DNA of 64,000 nucleotides from CAISIP01 sp038326025 (GCA_038326025.1 JBBQJP010000009.1:1-64000); one strand, 5' to 3'; shown: positions 8,585 through 17,863, counted from the stretch's first letter. Numbers and translations: made by a program. Notes: a model not told the origin generated them from the letters alone.

Positions 8585-9838
8585 ATGCCTGCCTTTTGCC
8601 CCGCTCCGTTCGAAAGCCCCCACCCGATAGATCCTGAATGTGGCCGCTGGCTGCAGCGCGGTGGCCTGCAGGCCCTGCGCCTGCACGGCCGGGTTCTGCT
8701 GCCTGTGTTCCAGGGCGGCATGGGCATCGGCGTGTCGGCGCACCGGCTGGCCGGCAGCGTCGCTGCCATGGGAGGCGTCGGCACCATCTCGTCCGTCGAC
8801 CTGCGCCGCCATCATCCGGATCTGATGGCGCGCACCCAGGGTCTGACGCCGGGCGCCGCTGCCAAGGAGGCCATCGACGCCGCCAACCTGCAGGCGCTGG
8901 AGCGCGAAATCCGCCTGGCGCGCAAACGCGCCGCCGGTCGCGGCTTGCTCGCGGTCAACGTGATGCGGGCCGTCACCGCATACGGACCATCCATCACACG
9001 GGCGCTGGAATGCGGCATCGACGCCGTCGTTGTGGGTGCCGGTCTGCCGCTGGACCTGCCCGATCTGGCGCGCGATCACCCGCGCACCGCCTTGATCCCC
9101 ATCCTGTCGGATGCGCGCGGTGTGCAATTGCTGGTGCGCAAATGGGAGCGCAAGAAGCGCTTGCCCGATGCGATCGTGATCGAACATCCACGTCTGGCAG
9201 GCGGCCACCTTGGCGCGGCAAAAATCACCGATCTGCAGGATCCGCGTTTCGACTTCGAAAACGCCATTCCGCAAGCACGTGCGTTTTTGCGCAGCGCCGG
9301 CATCGAAGACACGCTGCCGCTGATCGCTGCTGGCGGCATCCGCAGCCAGACCGACATCCGACGCCTGCAGTCACTGGGTGCAGCGGCGGTGCAGCTGGGC
9401 ACGCCCTTTGCCGTGACCGAGGAAGGTGATGCCGATCCTGCCTTCAAGCGCGTGCTGGCCGAGGCCACCGATGACGCGCTGGTGGAGTTCATCAGCGTCG
9501 CCGGCCTGCCTGCGCGGGCGGTGCGCACGCCCTGGCTCGATGCCTATCTGAAACTGGAGTCACGGCTGCAGGCGGTGGCCCATCCCAAGTCCCGCTGCAC
9601 CAAGAGTTTCGATTGCCTGGCCCAGTGCGGACTGCGTGATGGTTACGACCAATGGGGTCAGTTCTGCATCGACAACCAGCTCGCCGCAGCCTTGCGCGGC
9701 GACACGCGCAAGGGGCTGTTTTTCCGCGGTGCCGGGGTGCTTCCGTTCGGCGACCAGATCCGCAGTGTGCGCGATCTGCTGCACAAATTGCTCACGGGGG
9801 AGCTGGCAACTCCTGCACCGGTTCCGGTCGCCATCTGA
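8585..9838 (+). CDS. Nitronate monooxygenase (2-nitropropane dioxygenase-like)
   Basis: FMN-dependent TIM-barrel enzyme of the NMO/NPD family, 417 residues. The N-terminal VFQGGMGIGVSAHRLAGSV segment and the phosphate-binding AAGGIRSQTDIRRL plus GAAAVQLGTPFAVT near residues 255-290 are the FMN-binding signatures. The substrate may be a propionate-3-nitronate-type compound, but many members have unknown substrates. The Cys-containing C-terminal 80 residues (KSFDCLAQCG) are longer than in the smallest members. The ATG has no strong ribosome site. Confidence 0.8.
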   Translation: MPAFCPAPFESPHPIDPECGRWLQRGGLQALRLHGRVLLPVFQGGMGIGVSAHRLAGSVAAMGGVGTISSVDLRRHHPDLMARTQGLTPGAAAKEAIDAANLQALEREIRLARKRAAGRGLLAVNVMRAVTAYGPSITRALECGIDAVVVGAGLPLDLPDLARDHPRTALIPILSDARGVQLLVRKWERKKRLPDAIVIEHPRLAGGHLGAAKITDLQDPRFDFENAIPQARAFLRSAGIEDTLPLIAAGGIRSQTDIRRLQSLGAAAVQLGTPFAVTEEGDADPAFKRVLAEATDDALVEFISVAGLPARAVRTPWLDAYLKLESRLQAVAHPKSRCTKSFDCLAQCGLRDGYDQWGQFCIDNQLAAALRGDTRKGLFFRGAGVLPFGDQIRSVRDLLHKLLTGELATPAPVPVAI

Positions 9839-9878
9839 CGCGGCGCTCGCTGCCCCAGGCATCCGGCAAAATGCCGGC

Positions 9879-10268
9879 ATGCCGATTACCTACGTCGATA
9901 TACGCCTGGTGCACATGGGCAGCGTGAGCATCAGCATCTTCCTGTTTCTGCTGCGCGGGGGCCTGCAGTTCTCAGGCATCGACTGGCGCCGTTGGCGTCT
10001 GCTGCGTGTTCTGCCGCATGTCAACGACACGGTGCTGCTGACGGCGGCAATCGCACTGAGCCTGATGAGTCACCAGTATCCGCTGGCGCAAGGCTGGCTT
10101 ACCGCCAAGGTGCTGGCCCTGCTGCTGTACATAGTCCTGGGCAGCATGGCTTTCAGGGCCGGGCGGCCACGCGCACAACAGGCCATGGCCTTTGGCGCCG
10201 CATTGCTGACCGTGATGTATATCGTCGCCGTGGCGATCAGCCGCTCGGCCACGCTCGGCCTGGCCTGA
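9879..10268 (+). CDS. SirB-like integral membrane protein
   Basis: Small membrane protein of 129 residues with about four hydrophobic spans. The opening YVDIRLVHMGSVSISIFLFL and LRGGL, followed by LPHVNDTVLLTAAIAL, match the SirB/DUF family whose function is unknown (named from a Salmonella invasion-gene locus). The frame is open further upstream inside the nitronate monooxygenase gene, but family similarity begins at this ATG. Confidence 0.75.
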   Translation: MPITYVDIRLVHMGSVSISIFLFLLRGGLQFSGIDWRRWRLLRVLPHVNDTVLLTAAIALSLMSHQYPLAQGWLTAKVLALLLYIVLGSMAFRAGRPRAQQAMAFGAALLTVMYIVAVAISRSATLGLA

Positions 10269-10273
10269 TATCT

Positions 10274-10289
10274 CTGCGCCGTGGCGCAG
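10274..10289. terminator. Hairpin between convergent genes
   Basis: CTGCG and CGCAG flank a 6-nt loop in the 23-bp gap between two convergent genes. It could end both transcripts; there is no T-run. Confidence 0.4.
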
Positions 10290-10291
10290 GC

Positions 10292-10696
10292 TCAGCCGAA
10301 TACGACCGTGTGGCCTTCGCGGTCGAACGGGATGAATCCGGCCAGCTCGCCGGCCTTGATGGCGTCGGTCATGCGGGTCAACACCTGCGCCACCTCGGCA
10401 TCGCTGGGCGCAAGTCCGGCGCGGCCTGACAAAGCCGCCACGAACACCACGGCCCAGGCCTTGCCGAACTGACGCGACTCCTGCTCCATGGTCGCGAAAT
10501 CGACCAGTTCGTCGGGGGTTTTGTCGGCCGTCATCACGGGCACCAGAGCGCCACCGTGGCCGGCCTCGAAATCACGCCGCTGGGCTTCGGTGCTGTCCGG
10601 ATCCAGCTCGGCCTGCGTGAAAACAAACAGCAGGCGCTGGGGCTGCTCCTGCTGGCGCGCAGCGGCCAGCAGGTCGTTGAAGTTGGATATTTCCAT
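10292..10696 (-). CDS. Conserved small protein beside nrdJ, function unknown
   Basis: A 134-residue soluble protein starting MEISNFNDLLAAARQ, with LLFVFTQAELDPDSTEAQ, GALVPVMTADKTPDEL and ending in GFIPFDREGHTVVFG. From memory, similar proteins beside class II ribonucleotide reductase genes in Burkholderiales are often labelled ribonucleotide reductase subunit alpha, but it has no RNR catalytic motif and I would not assign that function. It is divergent from nrdJ with a 170-bp gap, so shared regulation is possible. Confidence 0.6.
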   Translation of the reverse strand: MEISNFNDLLAAARQQEQPQRLLFVFTQAELDPDSTEAQRRDFEAGHGGALVPVMTADKTPDELVDFATMEQESRQFGKAWAVVFVAALSGRAGLAPSDAEVAQVLTRMTDAIKAGELAGFIPFDREGHTVVFG

Positions 10697-10866
10697 GGGC
10701 ACGGTCCGCGCTGGTGCGCGGCTCACAAAAAGAGTAAAAAGACAGCATGCCGTCCATACAGGCGACACCGGCATTGTCCCGCATCAAATGATGCACGGAT
10801 GATGCAGCTTATGCTGCGCCCTGGCCAACCCGATCTGACAACGAGCGCGAGAACCCGACCACCATC

Positions 10867-13740
10867 ATGTCTGAAACACCATCATCCACTACGCACCCTG
10901 TTGCGGCCCTGTCCGCGCAATCGATCAGCGAGGAAGTCCTGCTGGAGAAATATGCAAAGGACGGCGAGACGTCGATTGCCGATGTGAATCAGCGGGTGGC
11001 GCGCGCGCTGGCCCAGGCTGAGGAACCGGCCCAGCGCGCGCACTGGGAGGCGCGTTTCCTGCAGGCGCTGCAAGGCGGTTTCCTGCCCGCCGGCCGCATC
11101 CAGTCGGCGGCGGGGACCGCACTCTCCGCGACGCTGATCAACTGTTTTGTCCAGCCGGTCGGTGACTCCATCGCCCATGAAGAAGACGGTTATCCCGGCA
11201 TCTACATTGCGTTGACCCAGGCGGCAGAGACCATGCGCAAGGGCGGCGGCGTCGGCTACGACTTCTCGCGCATACGCCCGCGCGGCGCCTGGGTCGGCAG
11301 CACCCGCAGCAGTGCCTCGGGGCCGGTCAGCTACATGCAGGTGTTCGACCGCTCCTGCGAAACCGTCGAGTCAGCCGGTGCGCGGCGCGGCGCGCAAATG
11401 GGCGTGTTGCGCTGCGACCACCCGGACATCGAGGAGTTCATCCGCGCCAAGGACACCGGCGGTTTGAGCAATTTCAACATCTCCATCGGTGTCACCGATA
11501 CCTTCATGCAGGCGGTGCAGTCCGACGGCGAGGTCGAGCTGGTGCACCGCGCCGAACCCGGCGTCGCCCAGAAAGCGGCCGGCGCCTATGCCGTGACCCC
11601 GGTCGAAGGGAACCCGCACTGGGTCTACCGCAAATTGCCCGCCCGCGTGTTGTGGGACCAGATCATGCGCTCCACCTACGACCACGCCGAACCCGGCGTG
11701 TTGTTCCTGGACCGCATCAACGACGACAACAACCTGCAATATTGCGAGACGATTGCGAGTACGAATCCTTGCGGTGAACAGCCGCTTCCCCCGTACGGTT
11801 GCTGCTGTCTGGGTTCCATCGACCTGACCCGCTTTGTGCGCGAGGCTTTCAGCCCGCAGGCCAGTTTCGACGAGGCCGGCTTTGCCGAACTGGCCGCGGT
11901 GGCCACGCGCATGCTCGACAACGTGCTCGACATCACGGTCTGGCCCTTGCCGCAGCAACAGGACGAGGCGCGCAACAAGCGCCGCATCGGACTGGGCTTC
12001 ACCGGATTGGGCGATGCCTTGGTGATGCTGGGATTGCATTACGACAGCGATGCGGCCCGTTCAATGGCGACCGATATCAGCCGCACCTTGCGCGACGCAG
12101 CGTATGCGGCGTCCAGCACACTGGCGCGCGAGCGCGGCGCGTTTCCGTTATTCAACGCCGACCTGTACCTGAGCGGGCAAAGTTTCGCGTCGCGCCTGCC
12201 ACAGGTCTTGAAGGACCGCATCCGGCGCGACGGCTTGCGCAACTCACACCTGTTGTCGATCGCACCCACCGGCACCATCAGCCTGGCGTTTGCCGACAAC
12301 GCCAGCAACGGCATCGAGCCCCCGTTCAGCTGGACCTACACGCGCAAGAAGCGCATGCCCGACGGTGGTTTCAAGGAATATGCGGTGCAGGACCATGCCT
12401 GGCGTCTGTTCCGCCACCTGCATGGCGACGACACCGCCTTGCCGCCAGCTTTCGTCACAGCGCTCGAACTCAGTGCGCAGGCGCATGCAGCGATGGTGGC
12501 GGCCGTCGCGCCGTATATCGACACGGCGATATCCAAGACCGTGAATGTGCCCGCAGACTATCCCTACGCCGATTTCCAGGATCTGTACCTGCAGGCCTGG
12601 AAATCCGGTCTCAAGGGTCTGGCCACCTATCGGCCCAACAATGTGCTTGGCTCCGTATTGCGCACCGAGGCGCCGGCCCAAGCGCTGCAGATCAACGACA
12701 CCAACCGACGGCTCGCGCTTGAACAGCTGCCGGCACCGGTGTTGTCTTCGCTGCGCTGGCCAGGGCGGCCGGAGCTACCGGCGGGCAATCCGGCATGGAC
12801 GTTCATGGTGCACCATCCGTTTGGCGACTTTGCGCTGTTTGTCGGAGAGTTGGCAGCGTCCGAGGGCGGCACACCGCGGCCATTTGAGGTCTGGGTCAAT
12901 GGCGCCGAGCAGCCGCGCGGCCTGGGCGCCTTGGCCAAGAGCCTGTCGATGGACCTGCGCGCCAATGACGCGGCCTGGCTCGAACTCAAGCTCGACGCGC
13001 TGGCCACCGTGGCCGAGGAACGCAGCTTCGAGATGCCATTCCCGCCCAATGGCGAGAAACGTCTGTTCCCCGGTGTCGTGGCCGCCACGGCGGCGGTGAT
13101 TCGCTGGCGCTGCGAGCAGCTCGGCGCATTGAACGACAAGGCCGGCGGCACGCCGGTGCTCGATGCCATGTTCAGCCGCGAGGAACCGATGACCGGGACC
13201 AGTGGCACGCTGGCCTGGGCGGTCGATGTTGACAATCCGGCCAGCGGCGAACGTTTCACGCTCACGCTCAAGGAGATCACGCTGCCGCAACACGACGGGC
13301 CGTCGGTCACACGTCCATGTGCGATGGGCTTTTCCGGCAATTATCCGCGGGCATTTGACGGCCTGGCGCGCCTGCTGTCACTGGATATGCGGGTGATAGA
13401 CCCGGCCTGGATCGGCATGAAACTGCGCAAGCTGCTCAACTATGCCGAGCCGCTGGGCCACTTCATGGCCTTTGTTCCCGGTGAGCGGCGCCAGCAGGTC
13501 TGGCCATCCACCGTGGCCTACATGGCGCGGCTGATCATCCATCGTTATGCCATGCTGGGCGTGCTTGATGAAGAGGGATTTCCGGTACGCGAGATGGGGG
13601 TGCTGGAGAACCCGCAAGGGGGTCGCGCCACACCCACGCTGGCCGGTCGTCCCTGTCCGGAATGTGGCAACCCCACGGTGATCAAGAAGGACGGCTGCGA
13701 TTTCTGCACTGCCTGCGGGTTTGTCGGGCAGTGCGGGTGA
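10867..13740 (+). CDS. nrdJ: Adenosylcobalamin-dependent ribonucleotide reductase (class II)
   Basis: Reduces ribonucleotides to deoxyribonucleotides using a cobalamin-generated thiyl radical, independent of oxygen. The active-site set is visible: Cys93 in LINCFVQPV and Cys313 within YGCCCLGS as the redox pair, and N300/C302/E304 in NPCGEQPLPPYG as the radical centre. From about residue 640 two similar ~130-residue segments follow (FEVWVNGAEQPRGLGALAKS near 675; TRPCAMGFSGNYPRAFDGLA near 817), a duplicated TSCPD-type domain, then a Cys-rich tail (CPECG, CDFCTACG, QCG) that probably relays electrons. I see no B12-box or NrdR box upstream. Confidence 0.93.
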   Translation: MSETPSSTTHPVAALSAQSISEEVLLEKYAKDGETSIADVNQRVARALAQAEEPAQRAHWEARFLQALQGGFLPAGRIQSAAGTALSATLINCFVQPVGDSIAHEEDGYPGIYIALTQAAETMRKGGGVGYDFSRIRPRGAWVGSTRSSASGPVSYMQVFDRSCETVESAGARRGAQMGVLRCDHPDIEEFIRAKDTGGLSNFNISIGVTDTFMQAVQSDGEVELVHRAEPGVAQKAAGAYAVTPVEGNPHWVYRKLPARVLWDQIMRSTYDHAEPGVLFLDRINDDNNLQYCETIASTNPCGEQPLPPYGCCCLGSIDLTRFVREAFSPQASFDEAGFAELAAVATRMLDNVLDITVWPLPQQQDEARNKRRIGLGFTGLGDALVMLGLHYDSDAARSMATDISRTLRDAAYAASSTLARERGAFPLFNADLYLSGQSFASRLPQVLKDRIRRDGLRNSHLLSIAPTGTISLAFADNASNGIEPPFSWTYTRKKRMPDGGFKEYAVQDHAWRLFRHLHGDDTALPPAFVTALELSAQAHAAMVAAVAPYIDTAISKTVNVPADYPYADFQDLYLQAWKSGLKGLATYRPNNVLGSVLRTEAPAQALQINDTNRRLALEQLPAPVLSSLRWPGRPELPAGNPAWTFMVHHPFGDFALFVGELAASEGGTPRPFEVWVNGAEQPRGLGALAKSLSMDLRANDAAWLELKLDALATVAEERSFEMPFPPNGEKRLFPGVVAATAAVIRWRCEQLGALNDKAGGTPVLDAMFSREEPMTGTSGTLAWAVDVDNPASGERFTLTLKEITLPQHDGPSVTRPCAMGFSGNYPRAFDGLARLLSLDMRVIDPAWIGMKLRKLLNYAEPLGHFMAFVPGERRQQVWPSTVAYMARLIIHRYAMLGVLDEEGFPVREMGVLENPQGGRATPTLAGRPCPECGNPTVIKKDGCDFCTACGFVGQCG

Positions 13741-13762
13741 GGTTGCGCCAGCCGAGCGATCG

Positions 13763-14776
13763 TCAGTGCGTCAGTGTCACCTTGCGCAGCGACGGATGCT
13801 CATCCGGGTTGATGCCGTAACGCTCGGCCAGCGTGGCGCAGGTCAGTTGCGCCAGGAACGCCAGCACGGCGGTGCGTGCCCAGCGGGCGTCCGGCAGCGG
13901 TAGCGGAAGTTGCACTTCCTGGGCGTGGTTGTCGCCAAGGCAGATCGAGGGTACGCCGCGCGCCAGCAACGCGCTGGAGACAGCCTGCTGGCTGTCCATC
14001 GGCCCATGGGCACCGGAGAAGCGCACCACCCGGTCATCCGCACTGGCCGCGGCGATCGGGCCATGCAGATACTCTGCTGAAGAGTAGGCAAAGGCCGGAA
14101 TGCCGACACTCTCCTGCATCTTGAGCGCCGCGTCCAGCGCGCCACCGATGGAGGGCCCGCGTGCAAGCCAGGTGACGGTGCGTGCACCCGCCAGGAAGGT
14201 AGCCAGTTGCGCGGGTATGTCATCGTTGTCGATGCGTTCCAAACATGACGCAGTCTGCTGCGCAGCGTGCGCAATGTCGTAACCCGCGAGCGCGGCTGCG
14301 ATGAAGAGTTGCGCGATGACGCTCTTGGTCGCAGGAACCGCGAGTTCCGGGCCGCAACCCAGGCGAATGGCGTGCTGGGCGGCTTTCAGCAGTTCGGCAT
14401 CGGGCGACCCGGCCTCGGAGACCGCAACCACAGTCGCGCCACGCGCTCGCAACCATTCGGCGCTGGCCGCAATGTCGGTTGACTTGCCGGAATACGAAAA
14501 TGCGTACACGACCGCATCACGCCAATCCGCCTCGGGCAGATCCTGTGTTGCGAGCCAGGGTCTGAACTCGATCGGCTGGCGCCCGCTCTGCATGGCCAGC
14601 AGGTAGGCAGCGAAGGTGCAGACATTGCCCGAACTGCCCCGCCCTACCAGGACGGAGGTGCTGCGGTCCCGGGTCTGATCGCGGATGACCCGCGCCTCGT
14701 GTTGCCAACGCGCTGCCTCTGACTCGAGCATTGCAGGGGCCTGACGTGCTTCCTTGGCCATGATGCTATTCAACAT
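13763..14776 (-). CDS. Double-SIS-domain sugar-phosphate isomerase/deaminase
   Basis: A 337-residue protein with two SIS domains, like the isomerase half of GlmS and the AgaS/NagB-II deaminases acting on glucosamine-6-phosphate-type substrates. Visible are the first SIS loop VGRGSSGNVC, the phosphate-binding segment YSGKSTDIAASAEW, the conserved GPELAVPATKS and the C-terminal NPDEHPSLRKVTLT. No glutamine amidotransferase domain is present, so deamination or isomerisation is more likely than synthesis. Start chosen at MLNSIM because AAGGA precedes it; it overlaps the PIG-L gene by 11 nt. Last gene of the ggpPS-pfkB-GH4-PIG-L-SIS operon. Confidence 0.78.
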   Translation of the reverse strand: MLNSIMAKEARQAPAMLESEAARWQHEARVIRDQTRDRSTSVLVGRGSSGNVCTFAAYLLAMQSGRQPIEFRPWLATQDLPEADWRDAVVYAFSYSGKSTDIAASAEWLRARGATVVAVSEAGSPDAELLKAAQHAIRLGCGPELAVPATKSVIAQLFIAAALAGYDIAHAAQQTASCLERIDNDDIPAQLATFLAGARTVTWLARGPSIGGALDAALKMQESVGIPAFAYSSAEYLHGPIAAASADDRVVRFSGAHGPMDSQQAVSSALLARGVPSICLGDNHAQEVQLPLPLPDARWARTAVLAFLAQLTCATLAERYGINPDEHPSLRKVTLTH

Positions 14777-15680
14777 TGGATTTTTCCTTCTGGGTATGGG
14801 GGTGTAGTGGTTGCGCCTGCCAATAGAACTCGCCAGGCAAGCCGTCGTGTGTGTGGCCGGAGATCCGCGCGCGCATGCCGGCGTCGTCACCAAACAAGGG
14901 TGCCACCTGGCTGGCATAGTGCTGCAGCATGGCCATCTTGGCATCGGTATCGACTGGCACCACGAATCGTTGCGCAGGATGCATTTGCAGCCGGCCAAGC
15001 GCCTTGGGTGGGTCGTCCCGATCGCCGCGACCCACGCGGGGATCGGCAACATACGGAAAATCCTCGTAGAACAGCAGCTCGGCTCCGGCATTGTTCGAAG
15101 CCATGCGCACCGCCAACCGGGCGGCGATCTGATGGTCGACATGGTGACCGATACCCATCGGGCTGATCAGCAAAATGCGCCCGAGATCCAGGCACAGACG
15201 GCGCAACACCAGGTACAACTCCTCGATATGGCCCATGTCGTCGATGCGTGGCGCAACCCAGCGCTCGCGTTCGTTGCGGTAGATCAGCCGACCAGTCAAC
15301 GGACTTCTGCGGTAGATGCCATCGGGAAAACTCAGGTGGACAAAATCGGTGTCCACCGAATGCATCGCGGCAATGTCCTCGCGCCGACGGACACGCGAAC
15401 TCACATGGCCCTTGCGACTGGAGATTTTGCAGCTGCCGTCGGCGGCGACAACCCGCACGGTGCCGCAGCTGATGCTCACCACCAGTGTCGACACCTTGTC
15501 GCGCAGCGCATGCAGCAGCCCACCACAACTGAGGGCGGCATCGTCGAGGTGGGGCGACAGAATCACCACGCGCTCGACACTGGCCCAGTCGAAGTACGAC
15601 AGCAAGGCCTGCGGCGTCACTGGATAGGGCTCGGTGCCGGGTACGGCGGGATTCGGTTTAGGAGTGGCCCCGGCGTTCAT
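14766..15680 (-). CDS. PIG-L family N-deacetylase
   Basis: Zinc-dependent LmbE/PIG-L fold protein of 304 residues. The first metal motif is SPHLDDAALSCGG near residue 42 (the family pattern is PHxDD) and the second is GHHVDHQIAARLA near residue 180. Characterised relatives remove acetyl groups from GlcNAc-containing glycolipids, thiols or chitobiose. The start ATG overlaps the GH4 stop by 4 bp and the 3-prime end overlaps the SIS gene, so the three are translationally linked. An N-acetyl-sugar or N-acetyl glycoside is the probable substrate; this is inferred from neighbours. Confidence 0.8.
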   Translation of the reverse strand: MNAGATPKPNPAVPGTEPYPVTPQALLSYFDWASVERVVILSPHLDDAALSCGGLLHALRDKVSTLVVSISCGTVRVVAADGSCKISSRKGHVSSRVRRREDIAAMHSVDTDFVHLSFPDGIYRRSPLTGRLIYRNERERWVAPRIDDMGHIEELYLVLRRLCLDLGRILLISPMGIGHHVDHQIAARLAVRMASNNAGAELLFYEDFPYVADPRVGRGDRDDPPKALGRLQMHPAQRFVVPVDTDAKMAMLQHYASQVAPLFGDDAGMRARISGHTHDGLPGEFYWQAQPLHPHTQKEKSNVE

Positions 15681-16951
15681 TGGGTAAGCTCCAGCAGCTC
15701 GCCATATTCATTGACAGCACGTGCCAGCATGCGTGCGGCCAACGCGTCATCTGCGACCAGCGGGTTGGCCGCCAGCGCGGCCAGCCGCGCCGCATGGTTG
15801 CCGCCCGCTGCGGCACGGGCAGTCAGGCGCTGGTACTGTTCCAGCTGCGTGGCCAGCGCATCGAATGACGCCGGCAGCGGCGGCGCGACCAGCCGTTCGA
15901 CACCCGCACGGGAGACTCTGACACGGGTTTCGACGACAGTGTCCGCCGCAAACGCCGTGCTACTGCCCTGGTTCGGCAGGTTGAGCACCAGTTCAATTGG
16001 CGTGGGCGAAGCCAGCGCGCGGATCACGGTGGCGGCCATGTCGCCAAAACCGGCCGAGCCACGGTACCAGCGCAGCTGCGGCTCGGTCTTGTCCGCCTGC
16101 TCGGCAAAGTGGCGGTAGTACTTGTCGAGCGACGCAGCCACCACATCACTGCGTGGCCCGACCCGGCGCGCCTGCGCCACGAAGGCCTGCGGAAACAGGT
16201 AGTACGGCAGGTAGGAGTTCGGCCAGTAGCCGGGGTTCTCCTGCGCCAGTTGCAGCGAATAGCTGAAGCGCAGCTTGTGCTCCTCGTCGTAGTCGGCGGG
16301 TGGCGCCATCGACTGCGCCAGCCCGGCCATCGGCTCCCCGTCGATGCGCACATCGCTGTACCAGGTGGCGTGGTTCAGACCATTGCAGCGGAAGTGGTAA
16401 CGCTCCGGCCGCCCCAGCGACTGGCAAACCGCCTGCAGATCCTCGTCGGATTGATCGCACATGCCGATGACCTCAACGCCGCCGTGATCGGCCAGCGCCT
16501 GGGTGACGATATTGCTCGGGTTGGTGTAATTGAGAATGCGCGCCCCGGGCGCCAGTGAGCGAACCGCCTGTGCGACTTTCAAGGCCTCGGGTACGGAGCG
16601 AAGTGCAAAAAAGAAACCTCCTGGCCCCACGGTTTCCTGGCCGGGAATGTCGAACGCCAGCGGCAAGGTCTCGTCAATACGCCGTGCCGCCAGGCCACCG
16701 GGGCGGGTCGAATTCAGCACCAGGTCGACACCCTCGACGGCGGCCTCCAATGAATCGGCGGTCTGCACCTGGAAGGCGCCGGCATGGCGCGCCATCGCCG
16801 CCGTCAGGCGGCCGACCACGGCCAGTCGCTCCGCGTCGGTGTCGTACAACCTGATGTTCTTGAGCGGCAGGTCCTTCGCATTGGCAATCAGGGCCTGTAA
16901 CAGGCCGGGCGTGTAGGCGCTGCCACCGCCCAGTATCGTCAGTGTTTCCAT
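15677..16951 (-). CDS. Glycoside hydrolase family 4 (6-phospho-glycosidase type)
   Basis: NAD- and metal-dependent GH4 enzyme, 424 residues. The Rossmann loop ILGGGSAYTPGLLQA opens the protein, NYTNPSNIVTQAL follows near residue 141, and the metal ligands expected in GH4 are present as Cys165 (VIGMC) and His194 (NGLNHATW). The segment after the Cys (DQSDED) differs from the CNVPIG of typical 6-phospho-beta-glucosidases, so specificity is uncertain. The start METLTI lies within the end of the PfkB kinase gene (13-nt overlap). No PTS that would make phospho-glycosides is nearby; the adjacent kinase may supply them. Confidence 0.83.
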   Translation of the reverse strand: METLTILGGGSAYTPGLLQALIANAKDLPLKNIRLYDTDAERLAVVGRLTAAMARHAGAFQVQTADSLEAAVEGVDLVLNSTRPGGLAARRIDETLPLAFDIPGQETVGPGGFFFALRSVPEALKVAQAVRSLAPGARILNYTNPSNIVTQALADHGGVEVIGMCDQSDEDLQAVCQSLGRPERYHFRCNGLNHATWYSDVRIDGEPMAGLAQSMAPPADYDEEHKLRFSYSLQLAQENPGYWPNSYLPYYLFPQAFVAQARRVGPRSDVVAASLDKYYRHFAEQADKTEPQLRWYRGSAGFGDMAATVIRALASPTPIELVLNLPNQGSSTAFAADTVVETRVRVSRAGVERLVAPPLPASFDALATQLEQYQRLTARAAAGGNHAARLAALAANPLVADDALAARMLARAVNEYGELLELTQ

Positions 16952-17817
16952 CGGGTTTCTCCCAGGAGACCGGCCATGGTCTGGGGGTCGGTCACGACAC
17001 CACCGGTCTGTTTCAATATGCGCGCCGCCGCGCCAACGCCGCAACGCATTGCTGCAGCGGGCGGCTGGCCTCGTACCAGGCCGGCGATCAGGCCGGCGCA
17101 GAAAGCATCGCCGGCACCGGTCGCATCCACCACGGTGACCGGTTCAGCCGAGGCCTGTACCGGCACCGCATCGAACACGCCAGTGACGCCTTGCGCACCG
17201 CGCGTGACCAGCACCGAACGCGCCGCGCCCGCCAGCTTTTGTGCGGCATCCGCAGCCGGGCCACAGGCGGCCTGCGCCTCCTTCTCGTTGAGTACCAGCA
17301 GGTCCCAGTCCTGGCCCTGGCGTCCGGTCAGCCGAGCGAGCTGCTGCGGGCTCCAGCTTGCGCTGACCGAGATGCGTGCGCCCTGCTTGCGCGCCTGCTC
17401 AAGCGCGACTTGCAGCCGGTCGGCCTCCTCCAGGCCCGGCACATGAATCCATGACGCAGGCGGCAGAGTCTGCAACTGCTGCAAGGTATCGAAACGCGCC
17501 GAACTCACGAACGCACGGTCCTGCGCATCGGAGAAAACCAGTGACACTGCCGGGTTGTCCTGCGCCTGCAAGGGCATCAGCTCGATGCCCAGGCGCTGTG
17601 CCAACAAGGTCACTGCCTGGTCCACGATGCCGTTGCCCATCGGTACACACAGGGCAACCCGCAAACCCAGCGACGCCGCAACCGACGCGGTGTTGAGCGC
17701 GCCGCCCAGCCCCAGCGATATGCCGTCGACAAACAACTCTTCGCCAGGCGCGGGGCGCGCATGCGGTGGCACGAAGACTTCAAAATAAGCCAAGCCCACG
17801 ACCAGCAGATCAGTCAC
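16939..17817 (-). CDS. PfkB/ribokinase-family sugar kinase
   Basis: ATP-dependent carbohydrate kinase, about 292 residues. The glycine-rich sugar-binding signature LGLGGALNTASVAASLG lies near residue 38 and the C-terminal ATP/anion-hole signature VDATGAGDAFCAGLIAGL, with catalytic Asp in GAGD, near residue 235. I propose the GTG at 17817 (VTDLLVVG), the natural ribokinase first beta strand, since the open frame beyond it has no similarity. It starts 46 nt after ggpPS ends. The substrate could be an amino sugar, a hexose or a disaccharide processed by the GH4, PIG-L and SIS enzymes. Confidence 0.8.
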   Translation of the reverse strand: MTDLLVVGLAYFEVFVPPHARPAPGEELFVDGISLGLGGALNTASVAASLGLRVALCVPMGNGIVDQAVTLLAQRLGIELMPLQAQDNPAVSLVFSDAQDRAFVSSARFDTLQQLQTLPPASWIHVPGLEEADRLQVALEQARKQGARISVSASWSPQQLARLTGRQGQDWDLLVLNEKEAQAACGPAADAAQKLAGAARSVLVTRGAQGVTGVFDAVPVQASAEPVTVVDATGAGDAFCAGLIAGLVRGQPPAAAMRCGVGAAARILKQTGGVVTDPQTMAGLLGETRWKH

Positions 17818-17863
17818 TGAACTACCCCAGCTGTGATGGCCGCTACACGTTTGACCCGCCCCC

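Noticed and set aside
10697..10866. Possible cobalamin riboswitch or NrdR box before nrdJ
   Set aside because: I looked for the B12-box and for paired NrdR boxes and saw neither; only a weak GCAGC/GCTGC hairpin is present.
11764..12330. Apparent loss of the second redox cysteine in NrdJ, in the segment preceding GIEPPFSW
   Set aside because: Realigning by distance from NPCGE places the second redox Cys at 313 in YGCCCLGS, as in other class II enzymes, so the active site is complete.
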